64,000 nt of DNA from Tellurirhabdus rosea (GCF_026278345.1 NZ_CP111085.1:2368001-2432000), one strand, 5' to 3'. Shown: positions 18,300-27,564, numbered from the stretch's first letter. Translations and numbers: made by a program. Notes: a model not told the origin generated them from the letters alone.

Positions 18300-18521
18300 A
18301 TGAATAAAGTCAGGTACTTCGTGGAGAGCCAGGCCTTTGGCGTCTGTACCCGGCTGGGAGAGAAAATGAACATCTCTGCCAGTAGCATCCGGCTGTACTT
18401 CATTTATACCTCCTTCCTCACGCTGGGTTCGCCGGTCATCATCTACCTGATCATGGCTTTCTGGATGGAAATGAACAAACACCTCCGGCGGCATAACCAC
18501 CCGACGGTTTGGGAGCTATAA
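18300..18521 (+). CDS. Small PspC-domain membrane protein
   Basis: The 73-residue protein has the PspC pattern: an N-terminal FGVCTRLGEKMNISASSIRLYFIYTSF and a single long hydrophobic stretch (SPVIIYLIMAFWMEM). PspC proteins sit in the inner membrane; in enterobacteria they take part in the phage-shock response, but short stand-alone members in Bacteroidota are uncharacterised. The stop codon coincides with the start of palindrome B. Confidence 0.82.
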   Translation: MNKVRYFVESQAFGVCTRLGEKMNISASSIRLYFIYTSFLTLGSPVIIYLIMAFWMEMNKHLRRHNHPTVWEL

Positions 18522-18640
18522 AGGGGAGTTAAAAATTAAGAGTTAAGAGTTAAGAGTTAAAAGTAGCGCTGCCGGGCGAGGAGTTGTCCCGCTGCGAAGC
18601 TACTCTTAACTCTTAACTCTTAATTTTTAACTCCTTTTTA
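18519..18640. repeat. Intergenic low-complexity palindrome B (AGTTAAG words)
   Basis: The left arm (about 18519-18572) is made of GAGTTAA/AGAGTTAAG words; the right arm (about 18590-18640) is the reverse complement, with a GCTGC/GCAGC-capped centre. The element occupies the whole gap between convergent genes and contains the stop codon of each. It uses the same word as palindrome A about 17.5 kb away. Confidence 0.85.
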
Positions 18641-19637
18641 GTTGGTCGAACGTCTTTTTTGCCTGGACGAAATAGGACCAGACGATGCTTTGGGGGTAGA
18701 CCTGTTCGGGCAGCGGGGCGGGTTTGGGGTCCGGGCGGGTTATCGTTTTGTTAATTATCCAGCCGTAAAAGGCGAAATGGGCCTGAAGGATGGCGAGGGT
18801 CTCCCGCCAGCGCCCCTGCACCAGAAACTGCACGCCCGAGATGCCATCCAGCACCAGCCGGCCGAAGATCGTTGGGAAGACCCGACCCGCGGGCAGGTTC
18901 CGGTAGAGCATCGCCAGGCTGTTGCGAAAATTCAGAAAGGTCTTGCGGGGATTGGATTTCGGGAGCGTCCCTCCTCCGACATGATAGACCGTGGCCCGGG
19001 GGCAATACCAGATTTCGTGGCCCGCGTTCTGCAACCGCCAGCACAGGTCAATCTCCTCCATATGGGCGAAAAAAGCCGCCTCGAAGCCGCCCAGTTGCCG
19101 GAACACGTCCGCCCGGACGAGCATACAGGCTCCGGTCGCCCAGAAAATGCGGCGTTCGTCGTCGTACTGGCCCCGGTCGGGCTCCACGGTGTCGAAAATC
19201 CGGCCGCGGCAGAACGGATAGCCCAGCGGGTCGATGTAGCCGCCCGCCGCCCCGGCGTATTCAAACTGTTCTTTCTGATGAAACGACCGGATTTTGGGCT
19301 GGCAGGCGGCCGCGCCGGGATGCCGCCGCATCAGGTCGAGCAGCGGCGCGAGCCAGTTGGCCGTTACTTCGACGTCCGAATTGAGCAGGAGAAAATACCG
19401 GGCTTCCACCCCGGCCAGCGCCCGGTTGTAGCCGCCGGCATAGCCTTCGTTCTGCGCCAATCGGATGAGCCGGACCTCCGGAAAGCGCTTTTCCAGCAGG
19501 GCAACCGAATCGTCGGTGGAGGCATTGTCCGCGACATAAACGGCATGGCCCGACGAATGCGCCAGGACGGAAGGTAGAAACTGCTCCAGAAACGCCCGGC
19601 CGTTGTAATTCAGAATAACTACGGCAAGTTCCTCCAT
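18627..19637 (-). CDS. Glycosyltransferase family 2
   Basis: The 336-residue product is a GT-A fold glycosyltransferase: AVVILNYNGRAFLEQFLPSV at the N-terminus, VADNASTDDSV, the DXD-type LLNSDVEV, and a C-terminal acceptor part with WATGACMLVRADVFRQLGGFEAAFFAHMEEIDLCWR, which is the rhamnosyltransferase-like ED motif region. It probably adds a sugar to a cell-surface polysaccharide using a nucleotide-sugar donor. The stop codon is part of palindrome B. It lies 3 bases downstream of ybaB and is probably cotranscribed with it. Confidence 0.92.
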   Translation of the reverse strand: MEELAVVILNYNGRAFLEQFLPSVLAHSSGHAVYVADNASTDDSVALLEKRFPEVRLIRLAQNEGYAGGYNRALAGVEARYFLLLNSDVEVTANWLAPLLDLMRRHPGAAACQPKIRSFHQKEQFEYAGAAGGYIDPLGYPFCRGRIFDTVEPDRGQYDDERRIFWATGACMLVRADVFRQLGGFEAAFFAHMEEIDLCWRLQNAGHEIWYCPRATVYHVGGGTLPKSNPRKTFLNFRNSLAMLYRNLPAGRVFPTIFGRLVLDGISGVQFLVQGRWRETLAILQAHFAFYGWIINKTITRPDPKPAPLPEQVYPQSIVWSYFVQAKKTFDQLKRS

Positions 19638-19640
19638 CCG

Positions 19641-19976
19641 TTACGACATCATGCTGCCCAGGTCGAAGCCCGGAATGTTTGGCAGCAGGCCTTCGGTGGC
19701 TTTCCGCAGGTGTTCCTTGATGGGTCCTTCGACGTTTTCGAGGGCTTTGTTGGTGGCCGCCACGATCAGGTCCTGGAGCATTTCCCGGTCGTCGGGGCGG
19801 ACGAGTTCCTGGTCGATTTCGATTTTCAGCACGTGCTTCTGGCCGTTTACCGTCACGCGCACCATGCCCGCGCCGGAATCGCCCGTGGCGGTGATGCCTC
19901 CCAGTGACTGCTGGGCTTCCTTCATCCGGCTCTGGAATTCCTTGACCTTGCCGAACATATCCATCATATTGAACAT
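19641..19976 (-). CDS. Nucleoid-associated protein YbaB/EbfC
   Basis: The 111-residue protein shows the family pattern: a helical start (FGKVKEFQSRMKEAQQSL), a central beta sheet (GMVRVTVNGQKHVLKIEIDQEL) and a helical C-terminus (MLQDLIVAATNKALENV). It is a dimeric DNA-binding protein of the nucleoid. The usual dnaX/recR neighbours are not here; instead it precedes a glycosyltransferase gene on the same strand. Confidence 0.94.
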   Translation of the reverse strand: MFNMMDMFGKVKEFQSRMKEAQQSLGGITATGDSGAGMVRVTVNGQKHVLKIEIDQELVRPDDREMLQDLIVAATNKALENVEGPIKEHLRKATEGLLPNIPGFDLGSMMS

Positions 19977-19987
19977 AGCTGTTGTGT

Positions 19988-20120
19988 GTTGGCGGGCTTT
20001 AGCCCGCGATTGGTTGTTTGGAACTATACGCGAGCGATGACTTCTTTTGGTAAAAAGTTACCGCTTCGGCCTGTGTCCATTCAGTCGGGCTCAGGCCTCA
20101 CACGGGCTGAAGCCGTGGGT
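19988..20120. repeat. Short GGGCT/AGCCC hairpins in intergenic region
   Basis: Two small REP-like hairpins lie in the gap between ybaB and the T9SS gene: GCGGGCT-tt-AGCCCGC near 19988-20005 and CACGG-gctgaag-CCGTG near 20098-20116. The two are partly alike (GGGCTttAGCCC and GGGCTgaAGCC). They may be remnants of one dispersed element. Confidence 0.45.
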
Positions 20121-20168
20121 ACAGATGTAAACACAAAACTACGTCAAAAGTAAGGCGAGGCCAATAGT

Positions 20169-22154
20169 TTATCGAATCAGAACGACCGTCCCGCGCCGAA
20201 CGGTCGTCTGGCCAAGCTGGTCAACGGCTTCGACGCGGTAAATGTACGTGCCCGGGGGCGCCGGCTGTCCGTTTAGCGACCCGTCCCAGCCTTCGGCTTT
20301 GTCGCTGGAAAACAGCGCCTCGCCCCAGCGGCTGAAGACCGTGAGCGTCACCGTCCGGAAGAACGAGCTTCCCTTGACGACAAAAGCATCGTTGATCTGG
20401 TCGCCGTTGGGCGTAAATGCGTCCGGCACAAACAGCAGCGGCTGGGCCGTGAAAGTGCGGTAATTGGAGTAACTGATGGAGTTATCGCTGGAATAGGCCA
20501 CCACGCGGAACCGGAACCGCTGAATGTCGGGGTCGGTCAGGTTCGGGCGGAAGCTGGTGTTGGCCTGCAAATCCTTTTCCTCGACCACGGCCCCGCTCTC
20601 GTCCAGTTTTTCCAGTCTGTAACGGGCGACGGTCTCCCCAACGAACGGCGATTCCGGCGTCCAGTCTACCGAATTGGGCGAATCGGACTTCAGCCAGATG
20701 GTACAGGCCGGAGCCGAGAGCGTGGACGTGATGCCGCAGCTGTTCTGATACGCCACCTGAAAACAGTACGACTGGCTGTTGACGTTCAGGCCCATCACCT
20801 GATGCGAACTCCGGGAAACCTCCTCGGCTACCTGCCGGAACGGGCCGCCGGGCGAATCCTGCCGGTAGACCAGCATTTTGTAATTCGGTTTATTGTTCAC
20901 CGAGGCGTCCAGCAGCCCCTGCAGATCGACGCGCCCATCGGCATTCACGGACACGATCACTTTCCGGTAGGGCGGCGGCACCTCCGTCGAATTGGCCGTC
21001 ACCTTTTTAATTTCGGACTCAATGGTGGTCACCCCGTTGTTGGCCAGCGCCCGTAACTGGTACGCGTACGCCGTCCCGCAGGCCAGGTTCTGATTATCGG
21101 TATAGGTCATGGGCTGTCCGGCATTGACGGTCGTTACCGGGGTGTTGTCCCGCAGCACCGTATACCGTGGCACGCCTTTGCCCTCGGAGGTCCATCTGAC
21201 GGTATTGACCAGATTCCCGGCCGTCACGTCGAGGCCGATGCTGCACACTTCGTCCGAAGGCTGCTGGTTGTTGCAGGCGTCCTTCACCACCGCTCGGAAG
21301 CAGGCCGGAGCCGCCACGGGGCTGGAAAGCGTAAAGGAGCCGGTTCCGGTAAAGGACTGCACCACCGTATACCCGCCGCCGCCGACACTCGCTTCCAGCG
21401 TGAAGGTCTGCGTATTCGGAATTCCGCTCACGCTAAGCGTGACGCCGCCGTTGGCGCTGGTGACGAGGCTAGAAATAGTGGGTTTGGGAAGGGTAGTAAA
21501 CGGGGTTACTGTCTGAGGCACGACGGAACTCTGGCAAAAAATACTACCCGAAGCGTTCTTGTAGATTCCTGCAACCGTAATCGTGCGAGTCGCCGATGTA
21601 GGATAGCTTTTAGTAGCGGTCAGCGTGGTTTTGGGAAGCTCCTCGGAGCTACCGTCTCCCCAGGTAATGCGATAGCCATCATACATTCGGCTAACTGCGT
21701 CGTCTGTAATTGTAACGTTGACTTGCCGCCCGGAGCAAGTTTTAATATCATATTTTACAGGGCTATTATCAAGTACTTCGACTTCCTGACAGGCCACAGA
21801 ACCGGTTCCTACGCTACCCAATTGTAGAATTTTGTATTTCCCCGGCTTGTTATAGGTGAACTTCATAACAGAGATGCCCTGGCCACCGTCTATCGGGTTT
21901 CCTCCTTTGTAATCATATACATAGAGGAAAATATTATCTGGACTGGCGGTCGTATTGGTTACGGTGATGGTAGCCGGAACCCCGCAGACACGCGTGGAGG
22001 AAACGGTAAAGCCACCTTTTGGTGCTCCTGCCGGTGGAACAGCACACCAATCAACCTGAGCGAAAGCAGACCGACCCAGCAGCACCAGCATTCCCATCAA
22101 AAAAAGCCGTAGCCAGCGGCTGGCAGAGCCGGGCTTATCATTCCACGTTAACAT
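20169..22154 (-). CDS. Secreted protein with T9SS type B sorting domain
   Basis: The ATG at 22154 gives 661 residues: a signal peptide (ending GRSAFAQ), an N-terminal PKD-like region, several Ig/fibronectin-like repeats, and a C-terminal gliding-motility-associated sorting domain (TIGR04131-like: FVPDAFTPNGDQINDAF, FSRWGEALFSS, GWDGSLNGQPAPPGTYIYRVEA). Such domains direct secretion across the outer membrane by the type IX system. The protein is probably a surface adhesin or matrix protein. Divergent from ribBA; part of its 5' region is AT-richer than the rest. Confidence 0.9.
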   Translation of the reverse strand: MLTWNDKPGSASRWLRLFLMGMLVLLGRSAFAQVDWCAVPPAGAPKGGFTVSSTRVCGVPATITVTNTTASPDNIFLYVYDYKGGNPIDGGQGISVMKFTYNKPGKYKILQLGSVGTGSVACQEVEVLDNSPVKYDIKTCSGRQVNVTITDDAVSRMYDGYRITWGDGSSEELPKTTLTATKSYPTSATRTITVAGIYKNASGSIFCQSSVVPQTVTPFTTLPKPTISSLVTSANGGVTLSVSGIPNTQTFTLEASVGGGGYTVVQSFTGTGSFTLSSPVAAPACFRAVVKDACNNQQPSDEVCSIGLDVTAGNLVNTVRWTSEGKGVPRYTVLRDNTPVTTVNAGQPMTYTDNQNLACGTAYAYQLRALANNGVTTIESEIKKVTANSTEVPPPYRKVIVSVNADGRVDLQGLLDASVNNKPNYKMLVYRQDSPGGPFRQVAEEVSRSSHQVMGLNVNSQSYCFQVAYQNSCGITSTLSAPACTIWLKSDSPNSVDWTPESPFVGETVARYRLEKLDESGAVVEEKDLQANTSFRPNLTDPDIQRFRFRVVAYSSDNSISYSNYRTFTAQPLLFVPDAFTPNGDQINDAFVVKGSSFFRTVTLTVFSRWGEALFSSDKAEGWDGSLNGQPAPPGTYIYRVEAVDQLGQTTVRRGTVVLIR

Positions 22155-22224
22155 CACGGGGATTCCAATTGAAGTTTCTAAACTGACTTGCGTGTGGGAG
22201 GCTTACGTAAAAAACGGAAAACTC

Positions 22225-22257
22225 TGTCTTTTAGCATCCCACGAAACGTATCTTTGC
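22225..22257 (+). promoter_or_regulatory. Probable promoter of ribBA
   Basis: TATCTTTGC at 22249-22257 matches the Bacteroidota -7 consensus TAnnTTTG exactly, about 60 bases before the ribBA ATG. The -33 element is weak (a TCTTTT run around 22227-22232). Confidence 0.6.
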
Positions 22258-22316
22258 GCAATGATGTTTCCAAGGCAGCAAGCAACAGACGTACCAAGCG
22301 CCTGCCATTTACCTTC

Positions 22317-23603
22317 ATGAACAACACGCATTCCGATATAAAGATGCTAAACGGGGAAAATAGTAACGTCACTCCCCCGCCCGTCCGGCTCGATTCGATC
22401 GAAGAAGCCATTCAGGATATTCGCGACGGGAAAATTATCATCGTGGTGGACGACGAGGACCGGGAAAATGAAGGCGACCTGATCTGCGCCGCCGAAAAAA
22501 TCACCCCGGAAATGGTCAACTTCATGGTGAAGGAAGGCCGCGGCCTGATGTGCGCCCCGCTGACCGAAGAACGCTGCGAAGAACTGGGCCTCGAAATGAT
22601 GGTCACCAGCAATACGTCCGTTCATACCACGCCGTTTACGGTTTCGGTCGACCTGCTGGGCAACGGCTGCACGACGGGCATCTCCGCCTCCGACCGCGCC
22701 AAAACCATCCGGGCCCTGGTCGATCTGGAAACCAAACCGGAAGACCTCGGCCGTCCGGGACATATCTTCCCGCTCCGGGCCGTGCACGGCGGTGTGCTGC
22801 GCCGGACCGGCCATACCGAAGCCGCCGTGGATTTCGCCCGCCTCGCCGGACTGGCTCCCGTGGGCGTACTGATTGAAATACTGAACGAAGACGGCACGAT
22901 GGCCCGCCTGCCGCAGCTTCGGGAAATTGCCGATAAATTTGGAATGAAACTCGTGAGCATTCAGGACCTGATCGAATACCGCCTGAAAAAGGAATCCCTC
23001 ATCAAACGGGAAATCGGCGTGGACATGCCGACCGAATGGGGACATTTTGAACTCATCGCCTACAAATCGCTGGCCACCGGCGATACCCACCTCGCGCTCA
23101 TCAAAGGAAGCTGGGAGAAGAACGAGCCCGTCATGGTGCGCGTCCACTCGTCCTGCATCACGGGCGATATTTTTGGTTCCTGCCGCTGCGACTGCGGCGG
23201 ACAGCTCCACGGAGCGATGGAACTCGTCGAAAAGGAAGGCAAGGGCGTGGTGCTGTACATGAACCAGGAAGGCCGCGGCATCGGGCTGCTCAACAAACTG
23301 AAAGCCTACAAGCTGCAGGAGTCCGGCATGGATACCGTCGAGGCCAATCTGGAACTGGGCTTCAAGATGGACGAACGAGATTATGGCGTCGGTGCGCAGA
23401 TTCTCCGCGACCTGGGCATTCACAAAATCAAGCTCATTTCGAATAACCCCAAAAAACGCGCCGGCCTGATGGGCTACGGGCTGGAAATTGTGGACACGGT
23501 GCCGCTTCAGATTCCGTCCAACCCGCATAACGAGCGTTACCTGCAAACCAAGCGCGACAAGATGGGCCACATGCTGACCCACCTGACCGACAAGCATCTG
23601 TAA
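22317..23603 (+). CDS. ribBA: Bifunctional DHBP synthase / GTP cyclohydrolase II
   Basis: The start at 22317 gives 428 residues. Residues about 20-225 are RibB ([45 protein letters not shown]), making dihydroxybutanone phosphate from ribulose 5-phosphate. Residues about 226-420 are RibA, with the zinc cysteines in [17 protein letters not shown] and the [12 protein letters not shown] motif, opening GTP. Together they feed both branches of riboflavin synthesis. The frame is open 43 codons further upstream, but those lie across the promoter-like element, so they were excluded. No FMN riboswitch was recognised upstream. It ends 9 bases from the convergent sugar operon. Confidence 0.96.
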   Translation: MNNTHSDIKMLNGENSNVTPPPVRLDSIEEAIQDIRDGKIIIVVDDEDRENEGDLICAAEKITPEMVNFMVKEGRGLMCAPLTEERCEELGLEMMVTSNTSVHTTPFTVSVDLLGNGCTTGISASDRAKTIRALVDLETKPEDLGRPGHIFPLRAVHGGVLRRTGHTEAAVDFARLAGLAPVGVLIEILNEDGTMARLPQLREIADKFGMKLVSIQDLIEYRLKKESLIKREIGVDMPTEWGHFELIAYKSLATGDTHLALIKGSWEKNEPVMVRVHSSCITGDIFGSCRCDCGGQLHGAMELVEKEGKGVVLYMNQEGRGIGLLNKLKAYKLQESGMDTVEANLELGFKMDERDYGVGAQILRDLGIHKIKLISNNPKKRAGLMGYGLEIVDTVPLQIPSNPHNERYLQTKRDKMGHMLTHLTDKHL

Positions 23604-23612
23604 ACCGGCCCG

Positions 23613-25088
23613 CTACCCGCGCCACGTCCGCACGGCCTCCCCGGCACCGGACAGGGTTTTCAGGTTCATTTCGGAATATTTCCGCGACAGAATAATCCCG
23701 TCGGAGCCGCCCCGCAGGGCCGCTTCGACGGATGTTTTCAGCCCCGCCGCGCCCAGATTGCGCTCATTTCCGGCCGAGGGCAGGTCTACGTCGATACCGG
23801 CCAGCACCTGCGTCGGGGCGTCGCCGAGTCCGGTCCGGATGCGGCGCGTTTCGTTGGTGATGTATTCGCTGCTGAAGCCCTTGGTCGTCAGTTCGCTGAA
23901 CCCCGGCTGGTTGTAGCCCATGATGGCGTATTCCAGTTCCAGCATCTGCTCGGGTGTCAGGTCGCCGTACCAGGCCATTGTGGCGTTTTCGATGTACTTC
24001 GCCATGCGGTTGCCGATCACGGATTCGTACATGGTCACTTTCAGGAAATCGCTGTACGGGGCCATGGCGGGCCAGTCCTGTTCGGCGCGGTAGAACGGGT
24101 TCAGGCCGTTGTTGACCGCAATCGCCCACCCGACCTGCGTCCGGGGTCGGTCTTTCTTCACAAAAGCGTACACATCGCGGTACATCCGCTGCAAACTATC
24201 GGTCTGAAAGGTCTGCCACTGCAGGATTTCCGGATAACGCAGCAGCAGGCGCAGAAACGTCACGTGGAAGCCGTCGTTGGGGCGTTTCCCGGCACGGCTC
24301 TGGGCCACAAATCCTTCCAGCTTTTCGTAGCCTTCCTGCACCCGCGCGAGGTTGATGCCCTGCGCCCGGCCAAGCCGCTGGCAGTGTTCGCAGAAACAGG
24401 TCGGTTCCGAGAAGCCGAGGTGCGTCAGGCCCATCGTTTTGCTCAGCGGCCCGATCCGTTCGCTGCGGTAGAGCAGCCCGTCCACGTCGTAACTCGTCAG
24501 GCAGTCGGCAAGCAGGCCAAACAGGACTTCCCGGTACGACTCGTTGTTCATGCAGACCTCGCCCCGCGGCTGGCCCGTGCGGCTGCGCTCGACCAGATTT
24601 TCGAAGGCTTTTACGCCGTGCCGGATGTTGTCGGCAAAGAACACGTACGTTTTCAAACCGCGTTTTCGGGCGGCAGGAATGACTTCTTTCAGCACGTCGA
24701 AACCGGGCAGGTCGGGCGAGCGGAAGGCTTCGTACAGCGGACTTTTGTGAAATTTCGGGTGCAGCGTGGCGTAGTAGCCGCCTTTGAAACCGTCGTCGCC
24801 GAGGTAGATTTTTTTGCCGTGGTCGGGAAAGGGAAAGCCCTTGAGCTGCCGCCCGGCCAGCCCGTCGTTGAAGGCCAGCACGGTGATGAAAATCGTGTTC
24901 ACCGCCGCGAGCCGCTGCACGTTGTCGAGCACCGCTTCCACACCTTCGTCCACAAACGACACGGCCGGAATCTGGATGCCGATGAGTTTGTCCCGCCCGG
25001 GCGAACCCGCAACGGCCGAAAAAGCCGGGACTGTGGGCAGGGCCGCCGCTGCCAGGGCTGTATTCACTAAAAATTCACGTCGATTCAT
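23613..25088 (-). CDS. Tat-exported TIM-barrel glycoside hydrolase-like protein
   Basis: The start at 25086-25088 gives 491 residues with a twin-arginine leader (NRREFLVNTALAAAALPTVPAFSAVAG). The rest reads as a TIM barrel: DEGVEAVLDNVQRLAAVNTIFITVLAF, VIPAARKRGLKTYVFFADNI, DVDGLLYRSERIGPL, then CFCEHCQRLG (about residue 231), WAIAVNNGLNPFYRAEQD and GGSDGIILSRKYSEM. Proteins of this appearance belong to uncharacterised glycoside hydrolase-like families; the CxCxxC motif suggests a structural metal or disulfides. It is the last gene of the seven-gene sugar operon, 16 bases after an enolase-superfamily gene. Enzymatic activity is not established. Confidence 0.75.
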   Translation of the reverse strand: MNRREFLVNTALAAAALPTVPAFSAVAGSPGRDKLIGIQIPAVSFVDEGVEAVLDNVQRLAAVNTIFITVLAFNDGLAGRQLKGFPFPDHGKKIYLGDDGFKGGYYATLHPKFHKSPLYEAFRSPDLPGFDVLKEVIPAARKRGLKTYVFFADNIRHGVKAFENLVERSRTGQPRGEVCMNNESYREVLFGLLADCLTSYDVDGLLYRSERIGPLSKTMGLTHLGFSEPTCFCEHCQRLGRAQGINLARVQEGYEKLEGFVAQSRAGKRPNDGFHVTFLRLLLRYPEILQWQTFQTDSLQRMYRDVYAFVKKDRPRTQVGWAIAVNNGLNPFYRAEQDWPAMAPYSDFLKVTMYESVIGNRMAKYIENATMAWYGDLTPEQMLELEYAIMGYNQPGFSELTTKGFSSEYITNETRRIRTGLGDAPTQVLAGIDVDLPSAGNERNLGAAGLKTSVEAALRGGSDGIILSRKYSEMNLKTLSGAGEAVRTWRG

Positions 25089-25104
25089 AAACGATTTTCC
25101 TGAT

Positions 25105-26331
25105 TTAAACGACCCGTTCGGCCCCTTTCCAGATGCCTTCGTCGTACTGGATTCCGAGCCCCGGCGTCTCGGGAATGGCCATCCTCCCCTGCTGCACCCG
25201 CAGGGCGGGCGTGTACCACGAAGCGGGCTTTTCACCCGGATTATAAACAAATTCCTGCAGGCCGTAGAGATTGGGCACCAGCGCGGCCACCTGCCAGAAC
25301 GGACCGATAAGCGGATCGGCTTTGGGCGTATGCGGCGCGATGGTTTTCCCGAGCTGGCCAACGATGGCCGATACCTGCAAGGTCCGCAGAATCCCGCCGT
25401 TGTAGTACAGATCGGGTTGCAGCAGGTCGTACACGCCCGTTTGGGCCAGCCGCTGAAACCGGTACAGGCTCGAATCCTGCTCGCCGCCCGCCAGCACGAT
25501 TTTGGTCAGCGCTTGGTTCACCTGCCGCATGCCTTCCTCGTCCTCAAACGGGCAGGGCTCTTCAAAAATCGCCACGCCGTACTCCTCCAGAAACCTGCCC
25601 GTCCGGATGCCCTGTTCGGGCGTGAAGGAGCCGTTGCCGTCGGCGTAAATCGTGACGCGGTCGCCGAGCTTCTTCCGGACCAGCGGCACAAACTGCCGGG
25701 TGCGGCGGTCGTCCTCGTCGGTGTTCTGCATCCGTCCGCCGACTTTGATCTTCACGCCCCGCGCGCCGGTAACGGCCAGTTTTTCGGCCAGCCGGTCCAC
25801 CACGGCTTCGGCCGGGTCGCCACCCCGCCAGAAATCGGAGATGTAGACTTCGTAGTCGTTCCGGACGGGTTTCCCGAGCAGGGCGTAGACCGGCTTGCGC
25901 GTCAAACGGCCCAGCAGGTCCCAGACGGCGATTTCGACCGAGCCGATGCAGTTCCAGAGCGGCATTCCAGCGTACTTGTAGTTGCTGTTGAGGCGGTAGG
26001 CGTTATCGACCAGTTGCGGCAGGTCGCGGGCGTCTTTCCCGACAAAATGCGGCAGCACCAGCCCTTTCAGCAGCGAGGTGAGATTCGGCATCCGGTCGTT
26101 GCACTGGGTCACGCCCCGGCTGCCGTCCTGCGCCGTCACCACCAGCAGGAGCCGCCCCTGCGTTTTGAGCAGTTCCACCGAACGGATCGGCACCGGGTCG
26201 GGCAGCGCTTTTTTTAGATCGGGCAACGGCCAGACGGGGAGCGGGGCGGCGGAGACACCGGCCACCGATATACCCATCAGGCTCAGGGCACTCAGGGCGG
26301 TCAGCTGTTTCAGAAAATGGGTTCGGTTCAT
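25105..26331 (-). CDS. Exported enolase-superfamily enzyme (MR-like) 1
   Basis: The 408-residue product has an export signal (MNRTHFLKQLTALSALSLMG, cut near VSAA) ahead of a mandelate racemase/muconate lactonising fold. Catalytic signs are a KxK motif (GVKIKVGG), three metal ligands in order (Asp of YADGNG, Glu of FEEPC, Glu of GGEQDSS), the Asp of LQPDLYYNGG and the His of APHTPK, which form the Asp-His dyad. Family members abstract a proton alpha to a carboxylate, as in sugar-acid dehydratases. Periplasmic location is unusual and is inferred from the leader. It lies 36 bases after the second enolase-like gene. Confidence 0.88.
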   Translation of the reverse strand: MNRTHFLKQLTALSALSLMGISVAGVSAAPLPVWPLPDLKKALPDPVPIRSVELLKTQGRLLLVVTAQDGSRGVTQCNDRMPNLTSLLKGLVLPHFVGKDARDLPQLVDNAYRLNSNYKYAGMPLWNCIGSVEIAVWDLLGRLTRKPVYALLGKPVRNDYEVYISDFWRGGDPAEAVVDRLAEKLAVTGARGVKIKVGGRMQNTDEDDRRTRQFVPLVRKKLGDRVTIYADGNGSFTPEQGIRTGRFLEEYGVAIFEEPCPFEDEEGMRQVNQALTKIVLAGGEQDSSLYRFQRLAQTGVYDLLQPDLYYNGGILRTLQVSAIVGQLGKTIAPHTPKADPLIGPFWQVAALVPNLYGLQEFVYNPGEKPASWYTPALRVQQGRMAIPETPGLGIQYDEGIWKGAERVV

Positions 26332-26367
26332 CGTCGATCGGGCGCTTGGGAAAACAGGACGGTTCGA

Positions 26368-27564
26368 TTAGTACTTAAAGAGCGCTTTGGCCCTCTTCTC
26401 ATTAACGACCAGCCCCAGACCGTTCTCTTTCGGTAGCAGCATCTCGCCATTTTTGAATTCAAGACCCTGGTCGAAGATCGAGCAGATGGTGGCGTAGCGG
26501 TCGGCTTCGATGTATTCCACCATCGGCCCGCAGTTCGGAATGGCCGACAGAATCTGGATGGTGGCGGCGCTGCCGAGCATCGGTTTGGTGTTGTGCGGCA
26601 CAATGCCTTTGTGGTAAACCTGCGCCAGATGGCAGATTTTCAGTCCTTCGGTGATGCCGCCCGATTTGATAAAATCCGGATTGATCAGGTCCGGCCGCCC
26701 GGTTTTCATCAGCTCGTCGAACATCCAGCGGTTGTAGCATTTCTCCCCGGCCATGACGGGGATGGTCATCGCATCGACCACCGTAGCCAGGTCGCGCAGG
26801 TTTTCGTTGGGGCACGGGCTTTCGTAAAATTTCATGCCCAGACCTTCCAGCGCCTTGCCGATCTCGATGGCCCGGTAGCCGGTATAACCTTCGTTGGGGT
26901 CCAGAAAAAGATCCACCGAATCGGGCAGGGCTTTCCGGATGGCCGTGTAATATTTCAGGCTGGGATCGTCTTTCGGGTTGATGTTGTACTCCCGGATCTG
27001 CGCGCGGATTTTGACGGTTTTAAAGCCTTTTTCGGCCAGCTTAACGGCCTGTTTCACCGCCTCGTCCACCGGAATGGTCCCGGCCTTGATGCCGAAGCCC
27101 GCATAAGCCGGAACGCGGTCGCGGAATTTTCCGCCGATGAGTTTATAGACCGGCACTTTCAGCAGTTTGGCTTTCAGGTCCCAGAGCGCACAGTCGACGC
27201 CCGCGATGGCGTAGGTCAGCGCACCGCCCCCGCCGAGGTCGTGGTTTTTCCAGAACATGGCCTCCCAGAGCCGCTCGGTATCGAACGGACTCTGGCCGAC
27301 CACCTCCCGTTTCAGCAGGTCGTTGATAATGGCCTGGATGGCCCGGATGCCGTTGGCGCTGCTTTCGCCCCAGCCCACCGTCCCGTCCGTGGCCTCGATG
27401 CGGACGTACACGCCCCGGTCGTAGCCATCCTGAAAAACGAGTCCTTTGACATCTTTCACCCGGATGTCGTCCGGCAAGTCGGGCTGTTGCGCGAGAGCCG
27501 GCAGGGCGAGGGTTCCCAGGCCCAGCAGGGCGGTTTGGCGGAGGAATTGTCGTCGTGTATTCAT
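26368..27564 (-). CDS. Tat-exported enolase-superfamily enzyme (MR-like) 2
   Basis: The 398-residue product begins with a twin-arginine leader (NTRRQFLRQTALLGLGTLALPALAQ). The MLE/MR fold follows: the barrel entry with TVKIRAQ (KxR), metal ligands in FLDPNEGY, YESPCP and AGEKCYN, the dyad Asp in NPDFIKSGGITEG and the His in VPHNTKP. This pattern is typical of acid-sugar dehydratases and epimerases; the exact substrate needs structure or assay. It differs clearly from its neighbour, so the two are probably sequential enzymes or act on different epimers, not recent duplicates. It follows susD by 61 bases. Confidence 0.9.
   Translation of the reverse strand: MNTRRQFLRQTALLGLGTLALPALAQQPDLPDDIRVKDVKGLVFQDGYDRGVYVRIEATDGTVGWGESSANGIRAIQAIINDLLKREVVGQSPFDTERLWEAMFWKNHDLGGGGALTYAIAGVDCALWDLKAKLLKVPVYKLIGGKFRDRVPAYAGFGIKAGTIPVDEAVKQAVKLAEKGFKTVKIRAQIREYNINPKDDPSLKYYTAIRKALPDSVDLFLDPNEGYTGYRAIEIGKALEGLGMKFYESPCPNENLRDLATVVDAMTIPVMAGEKCYNRWMFDELMKTGRPDLINPDFIKSGGITEGLKICHLAQVYHKGIVPHNTKPMLGSAATIQILSAIPNCGPMVEYIEADRYATICSIFDQGLEFKNGEMLLPKENGLGLVVNEKRAKALFKY

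Noticed and set aside
22160-22316. FMN riboswitch before ribBA
   Set aside because: The gap is short and none of the conserved RFN-element segments was recognised.
22347-23597. 416-codon open frame on the minus strand
   Set aside because: It is antisense to ribBA, whose zinc-binding and catalytic motifs are complete.
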